This document shows positions 1 to 6,542 of a stretch of DNA of 8,608 nucleotides, piece by piece. Location: contig JAQUPC010000094.1 of NCBI GenBank assembly GCA_028716765.1, positions 1 through 8,608 of the forward strand, written 5' to 3'. Under the pieces are notes generated by a model that saw only the letters and a list, made by a program, of their open reading frames with translations, was not told the origin of the DNA and made no database searches. The position numbers and the translations under genes were made by a program. The DNA is from Alphaproteobacteria bacterium. Its GTDB lineage: Bacteria; Pseudomonadota; Alphaproteobacteria; UBA9219. Position 1 is the first letter of the stretch. Each line of letters opens with the position of its first letter.

Positions 1-245
1 TGATCGTGATGAACCATGCCCGTAAGGCGCACGCCCTCTTTACCGACGGAAAGGAGTGGGGGTATGCCCGCCCCAAAGCTTTGGCGTCTATTGGGGAACG
101 CCCCGGACTGGGAATGGATAGCGTCAACCTGCCCTTCACGAATTGGCAGATTGCGCCGGTGACCACCGATCTGCTTACGGTAATGAACAATGTGATGACG
201 ACGACCGTATCGACCACTTCAGGCGTGGGAGGAGGTGCCCTATGA
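1..245 (+). CDS. 3' end of an unrecognised gene (partial, cut by window edge)
   Basis: The reading frame is open from base 3 to the TGA at 243-245, giving 80 visible residues. GTG at 6 and ATG at 9 are possible starts, but no ribosome binding site can be seen because the window begins there, and the frame has no stop before them, so this is probably the C-terminal part of a longer protein. The visible part has a Trp/Pro/Gly-bearing stretch (around GLGMDSVNLPFTNWQIAP) and a low-complexity Thr/Val/Gly-rich tail, with no cysteine, membrane segment or motif I recognise. The stop overlaps the start of the next gene as ATGA (242-245), which supports it being real and translationally coupled to the secreted protein that follows. 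By context it could belong to a Fap-like export cluster. I do not assign a function. Confidence 0.55.
   Translation, partial: IVMNHARKAHALFTDGKEWGYARPKALASIGERPGLGMDSVNLPFTNWQIAPVTTDLLTVMNNVMTTTVSTTSGVGGGAL
228..236 (+). promoter_or_regulatory. strong ribosome binding site for the 203-aa secreted protein
   Basis: GGAGGAGGT ends 5 bases before the ATG at 242. It decides the start of the next gene: the same frame is open further upstream to an ATG at 143, but only the ATG at 242 has a near-perfect Shine-Dalgarno sequence, and the protein then begins directly with a signal peptide. Confidence 0.8.
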
Positions 246-853
246 AAATATCCCGGCGGCTTCGCCGCGTTGTATTCTTGTTGTCTCTGCTGAGTGCTGC
301 CGCCGCGGGAATGATGCCGTCTCAAGGTGCGCGGGCGATGGTCCCTGCCGACGATGTTTTCGTTGAAGGCGGCCGACCACTCTCAAGCGAAGAAATGACC
401 GGGCTGCGCGCCGGGTTCATCGACCCGACAGGGCTCATTTACAGTTTTGCGGTCGACGTGAAGTCAATGGTCGACGGGACGCTTGCATTCGTCCGTTCGC
501 TCGTCTTGCAGGCCGGACCAAACGGCCAATTCAATGCCGTATCGAACGCTCAGCTCCTGCCGCAGAATCTTCCTGCGGGCATGGTGGCCAACATCACCAA
601 CAACGGGGGCGGTCTCACCGTTACCGATAATAATGGCAACACTACATTCCTGAACCAGACGGCGGGCGGCAACTTTACCAGCGCGATTATGAACTCGGCC
701 GACAACCGCAATGCGGCGCAGACTGTGGACATGAGCATCGTTTTACAAAATATTTCCGGCGTTACGGCGGGTGCTTCGAATGCCGCCGCAAATCCATCGG
801 CGAATGTTCTCGCGCAAGTTACAACCTTGCATAATCTGGGGCTGGGCCATTAG
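242..853 (+). CDS. small secreted Asn/Thr/Gly-rich protein, possible Fap-system associated protein
   Basis: This encodes 203 aa. Residues 1-32 form a signal peptide: basic start MKISRRLRR, hydrophobic core about 10-24, and a plausible cleavage site after GARA. The mature part opens with RPLSSEEMTGLRAGFIDPTG (46-64 region), then a hydrophobic stretch IYSFAVDVKSMVDGTLAF (66-83). From about 110 to 170 it is rich in Asn, Thr, Gln and Gly and includes NSADNRNAAQTVDMSIVLQN (151-170). It has no cysteine, so it lacks the C-terminal CXC motif I recall for Pseudomonas FapB and FapC. From memory, small secreted proteins with an 'LS-EE-LRGGF' opening and an 'N-A-NR---Q' segment are found beside FapF-like transporters; this is recollection, not a search result. 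The likely role is an exported component or helper of an extracellular fibre, reaching the periplasm by Sec. It overlaps the upstream gene by ATGA, and the FapF-like gene follows after 264 bases. The gene is secure; the role is tentative. Confidence 0.8.
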   Translation: MKISRRLRRVVFLLSLLSAAAAGMMPSQGARAMVPADDVFVEGGRPLSSEEMTGLRAGFIDPTGLIYSFAVDVKSMVDGTLAFVRSLVLQAGPNGQFNAVSNAQLLPQNLPAGMVANITNNGGGLTVTDNNGNTTFLNQTAGGNFTSAIMNSADNRNAAQTVDMSIVLQNISGVTAGASNAAANPSANVLAQVTTLHNLGLGH

Positions 854-974
854 AGGGACGATTGAGATTGCGGCAAAAAGACAAACGAATAACCGCACAG
901 CAATAATGGAATAATAGAAAATGTACATATTTAGACAAAATGTTAATGATAACAACCTATATGTTGTGAAATTA

Positions 975-1002
975 TTGAAAATAAATATAAAGTAATTATA
1001 TT
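975..1002 (+). promoter_or_regulatory. candidate sigma-70 promoter for the FapF-like gene
   Basis: TTGAAA (975-980) and TATATT (997-1002) are 16 bases apart. A perfect TATAAT lies directly after (1002-1007) and another at 1060-1065, the latter without a good -35 element. In DNA this AT-rich such matches arise easily by chance, so the region is a likely promoter but the exact hexamers are uncertain. Confidence 0.3.
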
Positions 1003-1044
1003 ATAATGATAAATATGCTTGATATATTGTTAATTACCTGTATA

Positions 1045-1059
1045 TTAACCAATAATTAA
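1045..1059 (+). promoter_or_regulatory. CtrA-like binding motif (TTAA-N7-TTAA)
   Basis: TTAACCAATAATTAA fits the alphaproteobacterial CtrA consensus TTAA-N7-TTAA exactly, and its left half TTAACCA also fits the extended half-site. A further TTAA lies at 1030-1033. The motif ends 58 bases before the start codon and abuts a TATAAT at 1060-1065, a position more typical of repression than activation. In sequence with about 82% A+T a chance match is not negligible. The call depends on the host being an alphaproteobacterium. Confidence 0.3.
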
Positions 1060-1117
1060 TATAATATACCTTGATTTCTTCAGTTTTTTCCTCCGCCTTA
1101 TCCCTCCCGAGGTTGCT

Positions 1118-2437
1118 ATGAGCCGTCTGACGGGTGCTATTTTCTTTTTGGCCATCGGTTTTGCTGGTTTGTTGACGTTGCCGCGCTCCTCATTTGCCGG
1201 TACCGCAGAAGAGATTCAGGAACTCCGCGAAGGCCTGAAGCGCCAGGAATACGTGATTAAAGAACAACAACAAAAACTTGCCGTTCAGGAAGCGGCTCTG
1301 GCCTCCCAACAAAAAAAACTGGACAGGCTCGACCAATTGTCTCCTGCCGATATGGAGAAGGCGCGGGGAACCGGGCCCGCGGATCCAAAAACCGATGCCG
1401 TCCCCGGGGCGGCAGCTTATGGGCCGTCCCAACCGGCCAGCCTCGCGCCCGGGACGCCCATTGAATCGCCCCGGCCGAAGGAGCCCGAATTGCGTCCCGA
1501 TGTCATTGTCTTGCCGGATCAGGGCGGCGTTCTAACGCCGAAGGGCGTCATGATGTACGAAAACAGCCTCGAATACACGAACACGACCAGTAACGTCTTT
1601 ACGTTTAACGGCGTTCAGGTGGCGGAACTTATTCTTGTGGGCGTCGTCAACACGAGCTCGGCGCGGCGGCAGATTCTTCAGGATTCGTCGCGCGTCCGTT
1701 TCGGCTTTACCGACCGTCTTGAGGCGGATGTCCGCGTGCCCTTCGTCTACCGCAACGACGCGACGTCGCAAACCGACACCTCCTCGAGCCCGCCCGCCAC
1801 GACGCGAACAAGCTATGACGGGTACGGTCTTGGCGACGTGGATATGGGGCTTTCCTACCAGCTCAACCGGGGGCTGGGCGGCTGGCCGTTTTTCGCCGGC
1901 AATTTCCGCTACAAAACCGCCACGGGCGACGGGCCGTACGACGTGCCCTACGACAGCAACAACGTAGCCACGAGCCTGCCGACGGGAACGGGATTCAATT
2001 CGGTGGAAGGCAGCATGACGGTTATTAAGGTCTCGGACCCCGTCGTGCTTTTTGCCAACGCGGGCTATGTGTACAGCATCGGCGAAAACGTTAACAAAGA
2101 CATTAACACGACCCGCATTCTCGAAGTCAATCCGGGCGGCGTCGTGAACGGCAGCACCGGCATGGGTTTTTCCATCAATCAGGAAACGTCGTTCACGCTG
2201 GGCTACAAGCAAAGCTACGTTTTTCCCACCTATCAGTCCTCGCAAAACCTCAACACAGGCGCCATCAGCAAGAGCCGAAGCGATACGCTGGCCGTGGGCT
2301 CGCTCCTGACCGGCATTAGTTACAGCCTGAGCCGCATCGCCAGCCTCAATTTTACGGCTGAAATCGGTGTCACGGGCGACGCGCCCGATGTGCATCTTGG
2401 CCTGCGCGTGCCGATAAGGCTCGGGAAGTTTTACTGA
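1118..2437 (+). CDS. FapF-like outer-membrane export pore with N-terminal coiled coil
   Basis: This encodes 439 aa. Residues 1-27 are a signal peptide ending SSFA. Residues 28-72 are a Glu/Gln/Lys-rich coiled coil with leucines at heptad-like spacing. Residues 84-128 are a Pro/Ala-rich linker. From about 137 a beta-barrel domain begins (GGVLTPKGVMMYENSLEYTN), followed by FGFTDRLEADVRVPFVYRND (195-214), GYGLGDVDMGLSYQL (235-249), a KTATGDGPYDVPYD loop (266-279), TGTGFNSVEGS (289-299) and SDPVVLFANAGYVYSI (306-321). The protein ends in an aromatic residue, as outer-membrane barrels do. Size, domain order and these motifs match what I know of FapF, the trimeric pore that exports the Fap amyloid subunits in Pseudomonas, where the helical N-terminus forms a trimer and plugs the barrel. 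The start has only GAGG upstream but is fixed by the signal peptide. The AT-rich gap upstream suggests its own promoter. An alternative is a general 'transporter' barrel of the phenol-degradation MetA type. Confidence 0.75.
   Translation: MSRLTGAIFFLAIGFAGLLTLPRSSFAGTAEEIQELREGLKRQEYVIKEQQQKLAVQEAALASQQKKLDRLDQLSPADMEKARGTGPADPKTDAVPGAAAYGPSQPASLAPGTPIESPRPKEPELRPDVIVLPDQGGVLTPKGVMMYENSLEYTNTTSNVFTFNGVQVAELILVGVVNTSSARRQILQDSSRVRFGFTDRLEADVRVPFVYRNDATSQTDTSSSPPATTRTSYDGYGLGDVDMGLSYQLNRGLGGWPFFAGNFRYKTATGDGPYDVPYDSNNVATSLPTGTGFNSVEGSMTVIKVSDPVVLFANAGYVYSIGENVNKDINTTRILEVNPGGVVNGSTGMGFSINQETSFTLGYKQSYVFPTYQSSQNLNTGAISKSRSDTLAVGSLLTGISYSLSRIASLNFTAEIGVTGDAPDVHLGLRVPIRLGKFY
1311..1318 (+). repeat. 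A8 homopolymer inside the coiled-coil coding region
   Basis: Eight consecutive A residues encode the end of Gln65 plus Lys66-Lys67 of the FapF-like protein. Losing one A would shift into a frame that stops at 1533-1535, before the barrel domain, so the tract could act as a slippage site. Eight bases is short for phase variation; it may only reflect Lys/Gln codon use in the coiled coil. Confidence 0.4.
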
Positions 2438-2558
2438 TCTTTCGCAAAACGGCTTGAAGGACGCAGCATCAGACTTGCGGCGTTAACTATACTATTATGT
2501 GGGCTTTCCGCTCGTTCTGAATTATGTCTGAAAAAAACGGACAGAGGGCAGGCACGAT
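2438..2558 (+). promoter_or_regulatory. intergenic region with weak candidate promoter for the GNAT gene
   Basis: The 121-base gap contains an AT-rich pocket with TATACT (2488-2493) and TATTAT (2493-2498), possible -10 elements with no good -35 at the usual distance. The GNAT gene's ribosome binding site is probably GAGGG or AGG within 2544-2552. I found no hairpin followed by a T run, so read-through from the FapF-like gene is possible. Confidence 0.25.
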
Positions 2559-3683
2559 ATGGATACGGAAGCCGAAATATCTCCGAAAAGACTTTTTGAC
2601 CAAACGATTTTGCAGCTTGAGGAATTTAAGGAACTGGCTGCCGAAAACAGGGCAAAAATTATTTGCGATTACCGGCATGGAGGAACGGACCAGCAGGCTT
2701 TGCAGCGGTTCCTCCTGTCGCTGACTCCCGTCTTCTTTAATCAGGAATGGGCCCCCGGGTTCGAGGAAGTTTACGAAGTCTATTTCCGGAATTTTCCGAT
2801 CGAAAAGGAACGGGAATCGCTGGCCGGGTTTAGGCTGGCGGCAAGCTTTAACGCCAACAGAACGATGCAGGGACGATACGGGCCGTTTGAGGAGGCCTGG
2901 GGTTATGTCCGGGATCCGGGTACAGGCAAAGTCATCGGCGGCATCAATTTTACGACTTTCAGTTTTTTGAAAGACGCCGCCGCCCGTCCGTATGCGGCAG
3001 GCACCCAGCACCTGATGTATCTTTTCGTTTCGCCGGAATACCGGCGTCTCGGCGTGGGCAATAAACTCGTTGGTGCCGCCGAAACCTATTCCAAGAAATT
3101 CGTAGCCCGGGTCGAGGGCCTTTCGCCGGATCTCGACGGTACGCGCCTGTTTACGCTGAACGAACAAAACCAGCCTTTTAAAATGACGCCGTTCGAATAT
3201 CTTTACGACACGATGAATGCAGGCGTCGATCAGTTCGACAGGTTGCTGTGGTGGCAAAAATCGGGATTCCGCCCGTTGTTGTTCCCCTATGTCGCGCCGC
3301 CTTTGGAAGAAGGCGGCGAAGCCTGCGCCCTTTTTGATCTTAACATCAACAACGGGCAATTCACCGCCATACCCGGCAGCCTGATCAAGGCGCATTTGTA
3401 CCGGTTCATTTCGGTAAAACTATTGAAGAACACGCCGGCGGAAACCGATCAAAACTGGCGCGAACAGGAAAGCCTTCTTGATGCGGTGCAAATCGTCAAG
3501 GCGCGGGCCTCGGGCGCGCTCCGGCAACGGAAGGAGCAGGTATGGAACCTTTTAACTGGCCTTGCCCAAACGGACGCGAAATGGCCCGAAGGGCTTATCG
3601 GCGAGTTGCTTGAGAGGAACCCCGCGCCCTCGGGGCCGTATGGCGCAAACAACCGCCTACGCCCGCCGGAACTCCGGCACTAA
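2559..3683 (+). CDS. GNAT-family acetyltransferase-like protein with extra N- and C-terminal regions
   Basis: This encodes 374 aa, soluble, with no signal peptide. The GNAT core is visible: strand GKVIGGINF (123-131), motif A LFVSPEYRRLGVGNKLV (155-171) with the acetyl-CoA pyrophosphate-binding RRLGVG, and motif B WWQKSGFRPLLFPY (231-244). An insert of about 60 residues separates motifs A and B, about 115 residues precede the core, and a charged helical tail (about 275-355) follows. Typical GNAT proteins are 150-200 aa, so this is a long, unusual member. It presumably transfers an acyl group from CoA to an amine; the substrate cannot be told. The start is set by an in-frame TGA at 2529-2531 and a purine-rich ribosome binding site. 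It is co-directional with the FapF-like gene 121 bases upstream, so it may be co-transcribed, but a link to fibre export is only positional. Its last 27 bases overlap the end of the convergent dehydratase gene. Confidence 0.75.
   Translation: MDTEAEISPKRLFDQTILQLEEFKELAAENRAKIICDYRHGGTDQQALQRFLLSLTPVFFNQEWAPGFEEVYEVYFRNFPIEKERESLAGFRLAASFNANRTMQGRYGPFEEAWGYVRDPGTGKVIGGINFTTFSFLKDAAARPYAAGTQHLMYLFVSPEYRRLGVGNKLVGAAETYSKKFVARVEGLSPDLDGTRLFTLNEQNQPFKMTPFEYLYDTMNAGVDQFDRLLWWQKSGFRPLLFPYVAPPLEEGGEACALFDLNINNGQFTAIPGSLIKAHLYRFISVKLLKNTPAETDQNWREQESLLDAVQIVKARASGALRQRKEQVWNLLTGLAQTDAKWPEGLIGELLERNPAPSGPYGANNRLRPPELRH
3657..3683. other. tail-to-tail overlap of two convergent genes
   Basis: The GNAT gene (+) stops with TAA at 3681-3683 and the dehydratase gene (-) stops with TAG at 3659-3657, so 27 bases code on both strands. 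There is no room for an intergenic terminator. Transcripts must end inside the opposite gene or be Rho-dependent, giving antisense overlap at the ends of both mRNAs. Confidence 0.8.
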
Positions 3684-5558
3684 TTCTTCCAGCCGCGCCG
3701 TCGCGGCGGTCTCGGCCATGCCCGCCTGAAGGAGCGCCGCGAACTGGGCGAGCGATTGCTGCAGCTGGCCGAGTTCGACCGTCGGCGACTTGGCGATGCG
3801 GACGCCGTCGGCGGAGGACGGCATCAGCTCTTCGTGCGGCGAAAACAATTCCTCATGAAGCTTTTCGCCCGGCCTTAATCCCGTATAGTCGATCTTTATG
3901 TCTTCCTCCGGTTTTAGCCCTGCAAGCCGGATCATCTGGCGCGCTAGATCGGCGATTTTGACCGGTTGGCCCATATCCAGAACCATCACCTTGCCGCGTT
4001 TGTCACCCGGCTGAACGCCGAGCGCCGAAGCTTGCAACACAAGCTCGACGGCTTCGCGGATGGTCATGAAATAGCGCGTAATGTCGGGGTGCGTCACGGT
4101 GATCGGCCCGCCTTTGGCCAGCTGTTCCTGAAAGCGCGGGACAACCGATCCCGTCGAGCCGAGCACGTTGCCGAAACGCACCGTGATAAAACGGGTATCT
4201 TTCGAAGCGAGATCGAGCGCCTGGCAGTACATTTCCGCCAGCCGCTTGGTGGCCCCCATCACGTTGACGGGATGCACGGCCTTGTCGGTTGAAATCAAGA
4301 CCATCGCTTCGACGCCCGTTTTCGCGGCGCAGTCCGCTACGTTCCGCGTGCCCGCGACGTTGGTCAGAATCGCTTCGCGCGCGTTGGATTCGGCCAACGG
4401 CACGTGCTTGATGGCCGCCGCATGAAAAACCATCTCCGGTTTTTCATCGCGGAAGATCTGTACCAGCCGGGCGATATCGCGCACATCGGCGATGAAGGCG
4501 CCGACATCCAATGCCGGAAAGGATTCGCGAATCTCGATCTCGATGCGGTAGAGATTGAACTCGCTGGCGTCTAACAAAGTGAGATGAGAGGGGTTTAAGG
4601 CCGCGATCTGACGCACCAGTTCGGAGCCAATAGAGCCGCCCGCCCCGGTCACCAAAACTCGCCGTCCGCCAATCAAGGCATCGATGGCTTGCCGGTTCAG
4701 GACGGTTTCGGGCCGTCCCAGCAGGTCTTCGAGGGCTATGGGCTGGTCGCGAAGCGCCTGATTGCCGTTTAGATCGTCGCGCAGTTCGGTCAAGGCGGGC
4801 AGACGCGAAAGGCCGAGCCCCATCGCCGCGCATTGTTCCAGAAGATCGGCGACGAGCGCGCCGTTCATCCGTGCCTGCGCGCGCGTCAAAATCAGGCGGC
4901 TCGGCGCCTTTCCGCGAAGCCGCAAGTTCTCGACCAAACGGGGAAGCTCGCCGATCGTGCCCAACACCTCGACGCCCTGAATGCGCCGTCCGACCCGTTT
5001 GTTGTTTTCGCCGATAACGCCGATGACGCGGAAGGGCGCCTGCGGGTTACTGTTTACGGCCCGGATGAACAAATCGGCTTCATCGCCGGCGCCCAGAAGA
5101 AGAACGTTGATGCGTCCGCCGCCCGAGCGCTCCCAAAGCGCGCTGAGCCTTCTTTCGCGCAGCAGCCGGAAGGCCATGCGCGAACCGCCGAGTCCCGCGA
5201 GAAGGATAAACCACGCGATAAAGGGCACCGTGCGCGGCATGCCCTCAAGCCGGAAGAACAGAAACCCGGCCAGCGCGTAAACGGCAATGGCCAGCGAAGA
5301 GGCCCTCAGGATTTGCGTTAGATCGCGCATCGAGGCAAAGCCCCAAATGCCGCGATATAGGCCGCTCAACAGAAAAACGATGGCGCAGGTTAATGTGAAC
5401 AAACCCGTTGAAAACAGGAGAACGCCCGGCGGAACGTGAAACATATCGTTGCCAAGGCGCAAATAGAGAGCCAGCACAAAAGCCGCCGCCGCCACGACGA
5501 CGTCGTGGGTAAAGGCAAGCCAGCGGCGGCTGAATCGGATCGAGGGAAGAAGCTTCAT
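3657..5558 (-). CDS. membrane-anchored nucleotide-sugar 4,6-dehydratase, WbpM/CapD/FlaA1 family
   Basis: This encodes 633 aa, the usual size for full-length WbpM-type enzymes. Four hydrophobic segments lie at about 15-33, 45-67, 85-103 and 110-128. A first Rossmann-like domain follows (LLLGAGDEADLF from 153), then the catalytic short-chain dehydrogenase domain with NAD(P) motif TGAGGSIGSE (304-313), HAAAIKHVPLAE (379-390), LISTDKAVHP (421-430) and VMGATKRLAE (433-442), and the family signature GLRPGEKLHEEL (560-571). The usual Ser-Tyr-Lys triad appears as Ser423/Met434/Lys438: methionine replaces tyrosine, as is normal for this large-membrane subgroup. The known reaction is conversion of UDP-GlcNAc to the 4-keto-6-deoxy intermediate used for QuiNAc, FucNAc or bacillosamine-type sugars, on the inner face of the cytoplasmic membrane. 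It lies 105 bases downstream of rmlA on the same strand, probably in the same polysaccharide operon. Which sugar results cannot be told from this gene alone. Confidence 0.92.
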   Translation of the reverse strand: MKLLPSIRFSRRWLAFTHDVVVAAAAFVLALYLRLGNDMFHVPPGVLLFSTGLFTLTCAIVFLLSGLYRGIWGFASMRDLTQILRASSLAIAVYALAGFLFFRLEGMPRTVPFIAWFILLAGLGGSRMAFRLLRERRLSALWERSGGGRINVLLLGAGDEADLFIRAVNSNPQAPFRVIGVIGENNKRVGRRIQGVEVLGTIGELPRLVENLRLRGKAPSRLILTRAQARMNGALVADLLEQCAAMGLGLSRLPALTELRDDLNGNQALRDQPIALEDLLGRPETVLNRQAIDALIGGRRVLVTGAGGSIGSELVRQIAALNPSHLTLLDASEFNLYRIEIEIRESFPALDVGAFIADVRDIARLVQIFRDEKPEMVFHAAAIKHVPLAESNAREAILTNVAGTRNVADCAAKTGVEAMVLISTDKAVHPVNVMGATKRLAEMYCQALDLASKDTRFITVRFGNVLGSTGSVVPRFQEQLAKGGPITVTHPDITRYFMTIREAVELVLQASALGVQPGDKRGKVMVLDMGQPVKIADLARQMIRLAGLKPEEDIKIDYTGLRPGEKLHEELFSPHEELMPSSADGVRIAKSPTVELGQLQQSLAQFAALLQAGMAETAATARLEELVPEFRRA

Positions 5559-5663
5559 AATGAAGCCGATTTATGCCCCTTGTTCGGCAAAAGCGCAACC
5601 ACGGCGGTGAAGCGGTTCGCAAGGCCCGAAAAAACAGGAATCCGGGGACTTTTTTATGACCGT
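5559..5663 (-). other. gap between rmlA and the WbpM-type gene
   Basis: These 105 bases have no credible gene. Read on the - strand there is an A6 run, a C-rich stretch and a T6 run soon after the rmlA stop, but no stable GC stem directly before the T run, so I do not call a terminator. A short AGGGG lies rather far (about 17-21 bases) upstream of the dehydratase ATG, so its translation start is weakly marked. Read-through from rmlA is the simpler reading. Confidence 0.4.
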
Positions 5664-6542
5664 TTAAGCCGCTTGCACCAGACGCAGCAGATAGTGGGCA
5701 TAGCTTGTCTCGCCGCCTTCGTTCGCTATCTTGAGCACATCATCGGCGGTAATATAACCGAGCGTGAAAGCGATTTCCTCGGGACAGCCGATCTTGACCT
5801 CCTGTCTCTGCTCGACGATGCGAATGAACTCGGCGGCGTTTGCCAGCGATTCGTGCGTTCCGGCGTCGAGCCAGGCAAAACCGCGGCCAAGGCGGACAAC
5901 CTCCATTTGCTTCTGCTGAAGGTAGATCCGGTTGATGTCGGTGATCTCCAGTTCACCCCGCGAAGAAGGCTTGAGGGATTTTGCTATGTCCAAAACCTGA
6001 TTGTCGTAGAAATAAAGGCCGGTCACGGCCCAGTTGGACGGCACTTTTTTCGGCTTTTCGACGAGATCGATGGGATTGTCTTTTTTGTCGTAGACAATCA
6101 CGCCATACCGCTCGGGATTCGCGACGCGGTAGCCGAAAACCGTCGCGCCCCTTGCCTTGTTAGAGGCTTGCTGAAGACAGCGCTGCAACCCTTGCCCGTA
6201 AAACAGGTTGTCGCCAAGGATCAAGGCCACATTGTCGCTGCCGACAAAAGAACGCCCGACGATAAAGGCATCGGCAAGGCCGCGCGGTTCCTGTTGTTCG
6301 GCGTATTGAAAATTCAATCCCCACTGGCTGCCATCGCCAAGCAGATTGTGAAACAAGGGCAAATCATGGGGCCGTCCGATAATCAATATGTCGCGAATGC
6401 CCGAAAGCATGATCGTGCTTATGGGATAGTAGATCATCGGCTTGTCGTAGACGGGCATCAGCTGCTTGCTGAAAGCGCGTGTTGCCGGGTAAAGACGCGT
6501 GCCATTGCCGCCCGCAAGAATGATGGCCTTTTTCGTCGTCAT
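5664..6542 (-). CDS. rmlA: glucose-1-phosphate thymidylyltransferase (RmlA)
   Basis: This encodes 292 aa, the standard RmlA length. It makes dTDP-glucose from dTTP and glucose-1-phosphate in the cytoplasm, the first step to dTDP-deoxysugars. Nucleotide-binding loop [13 protein letters not shown] is at 9-21, [16 protein letters not shown] at 25-40, LLGDGSQWG at 67-75, metal-binding LGDN at 109-112 (Asp111), the RYGV motif at 145-148, VEKP at 161-164, GELEITD at 196-202 and WLDAGTHES at 224-232 (Asp226, second metal ligand). Small departures from the common sequence are IIGRPHDLP (54-62), where STP is usual, and GLADAF (88-93), where GLAQAF is usual. The start is supported by AAGGAG on the - strand (6557-6552), 9 bases before the ATG. 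It overlaps the end of rmlD by ATGA (6542-6539), indicating translational coupling. Confidence 0.96.
   Translation of the reverse strand: MTTKKAIILAGGNGTRLYPATRAFSKQLMPVYDKPMIYYPISTIMLSGIRDILIIGRPHDLPLFHNLLGDGSQWGLNFQYAEQQEPRGLADAFIVGRSFVGSDNVALILGDNLFYGQGLQRCLQQASNKARGATVFGYRVANPERYGVIVYDKKDNPIDLVEKPKKVPSNWAVTGLYFYDNQVLDIAKSLKPSSRGELEITDINRIYLQQKQMEVVRLGRGFAWLDAGTHESLANAAEFIRIVEQRQEVKIGCPEEIAFTLGYITADDVLKIANEGGETSYAHYLLRLVQAA

Larger units (their letters stand above)
854..1117. other. very AT-rich intergenic region upstream of the FapF-like gene
   Basis: This 264-base gap has no credible reading frame. Bases 901-1080 hold 32 G or C out of 180 (about 18%), against strongly GC-rich genes on both sides, and the edges of the AT-rich block are sharp. 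It contains many TTAA and TATAAT-like words and ends in a pyrimidine-rich leader (1081-1107) before the weak ribosome binding site GAGG (1109-1112) of the next gene. It probably holds the promoter of the FapF-like gene and may bind a xenogeneic silencer or nucleoid protein. I found no convincing terminator hairpin for the gene ending at 853. Confidence 0.7.

Noticed and set aside
143..241. Upstream start for the 203-aa secreted protein
   Set aside because: The extension would overlap the previous gene heavily, is Cys/Arg/Asp-rich and would bury the signal peptide; the ATG at 242 has a near-perfect ribosome binding site.
421..442. Possible CRISPR, tRNA, insertion sequence or attachment site anywhere in the window
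   Set aside because: A read-through of the whole window showed no spaced direct repeats, tRNA-like cloverleaf, transposase or integrase motif; the coordinates given are only a placeholder.
952..967. Inverted repeat ACAAC-N6-GTTGT as an operator
   Set aside because: Five-base arms in low-complexity DNA are expected by chance; nothing else supports it.
1532..2395. Long open frame (287 codons) on the - strand opposite the FapF-like gene
   Set aside because: Its product is Arg/Ala/Val-rich with no recognisable motif, while the + strand frame has a signal peptide, coiled coil and barrel pattern. It is a mirror effect of GC-rich codon use.
2524..2724. 66-aa + strand frame overlapping the start of the GNAT gene
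   Set aside because: Basic, motif-free and out of frame with a clear gene.
2487..3395. Long open frame (302 codons) on the - strand opposite the GNAT gene
   Set aside because: No family motif; the + strand frame carries both GNAT motifs and a sensible start.
5620..5663. Rho-independent terminator after rmlA
   Set aside because: A and T runs are present, but the only GC pairing is four or so bases with a long loop and not next to the T run.
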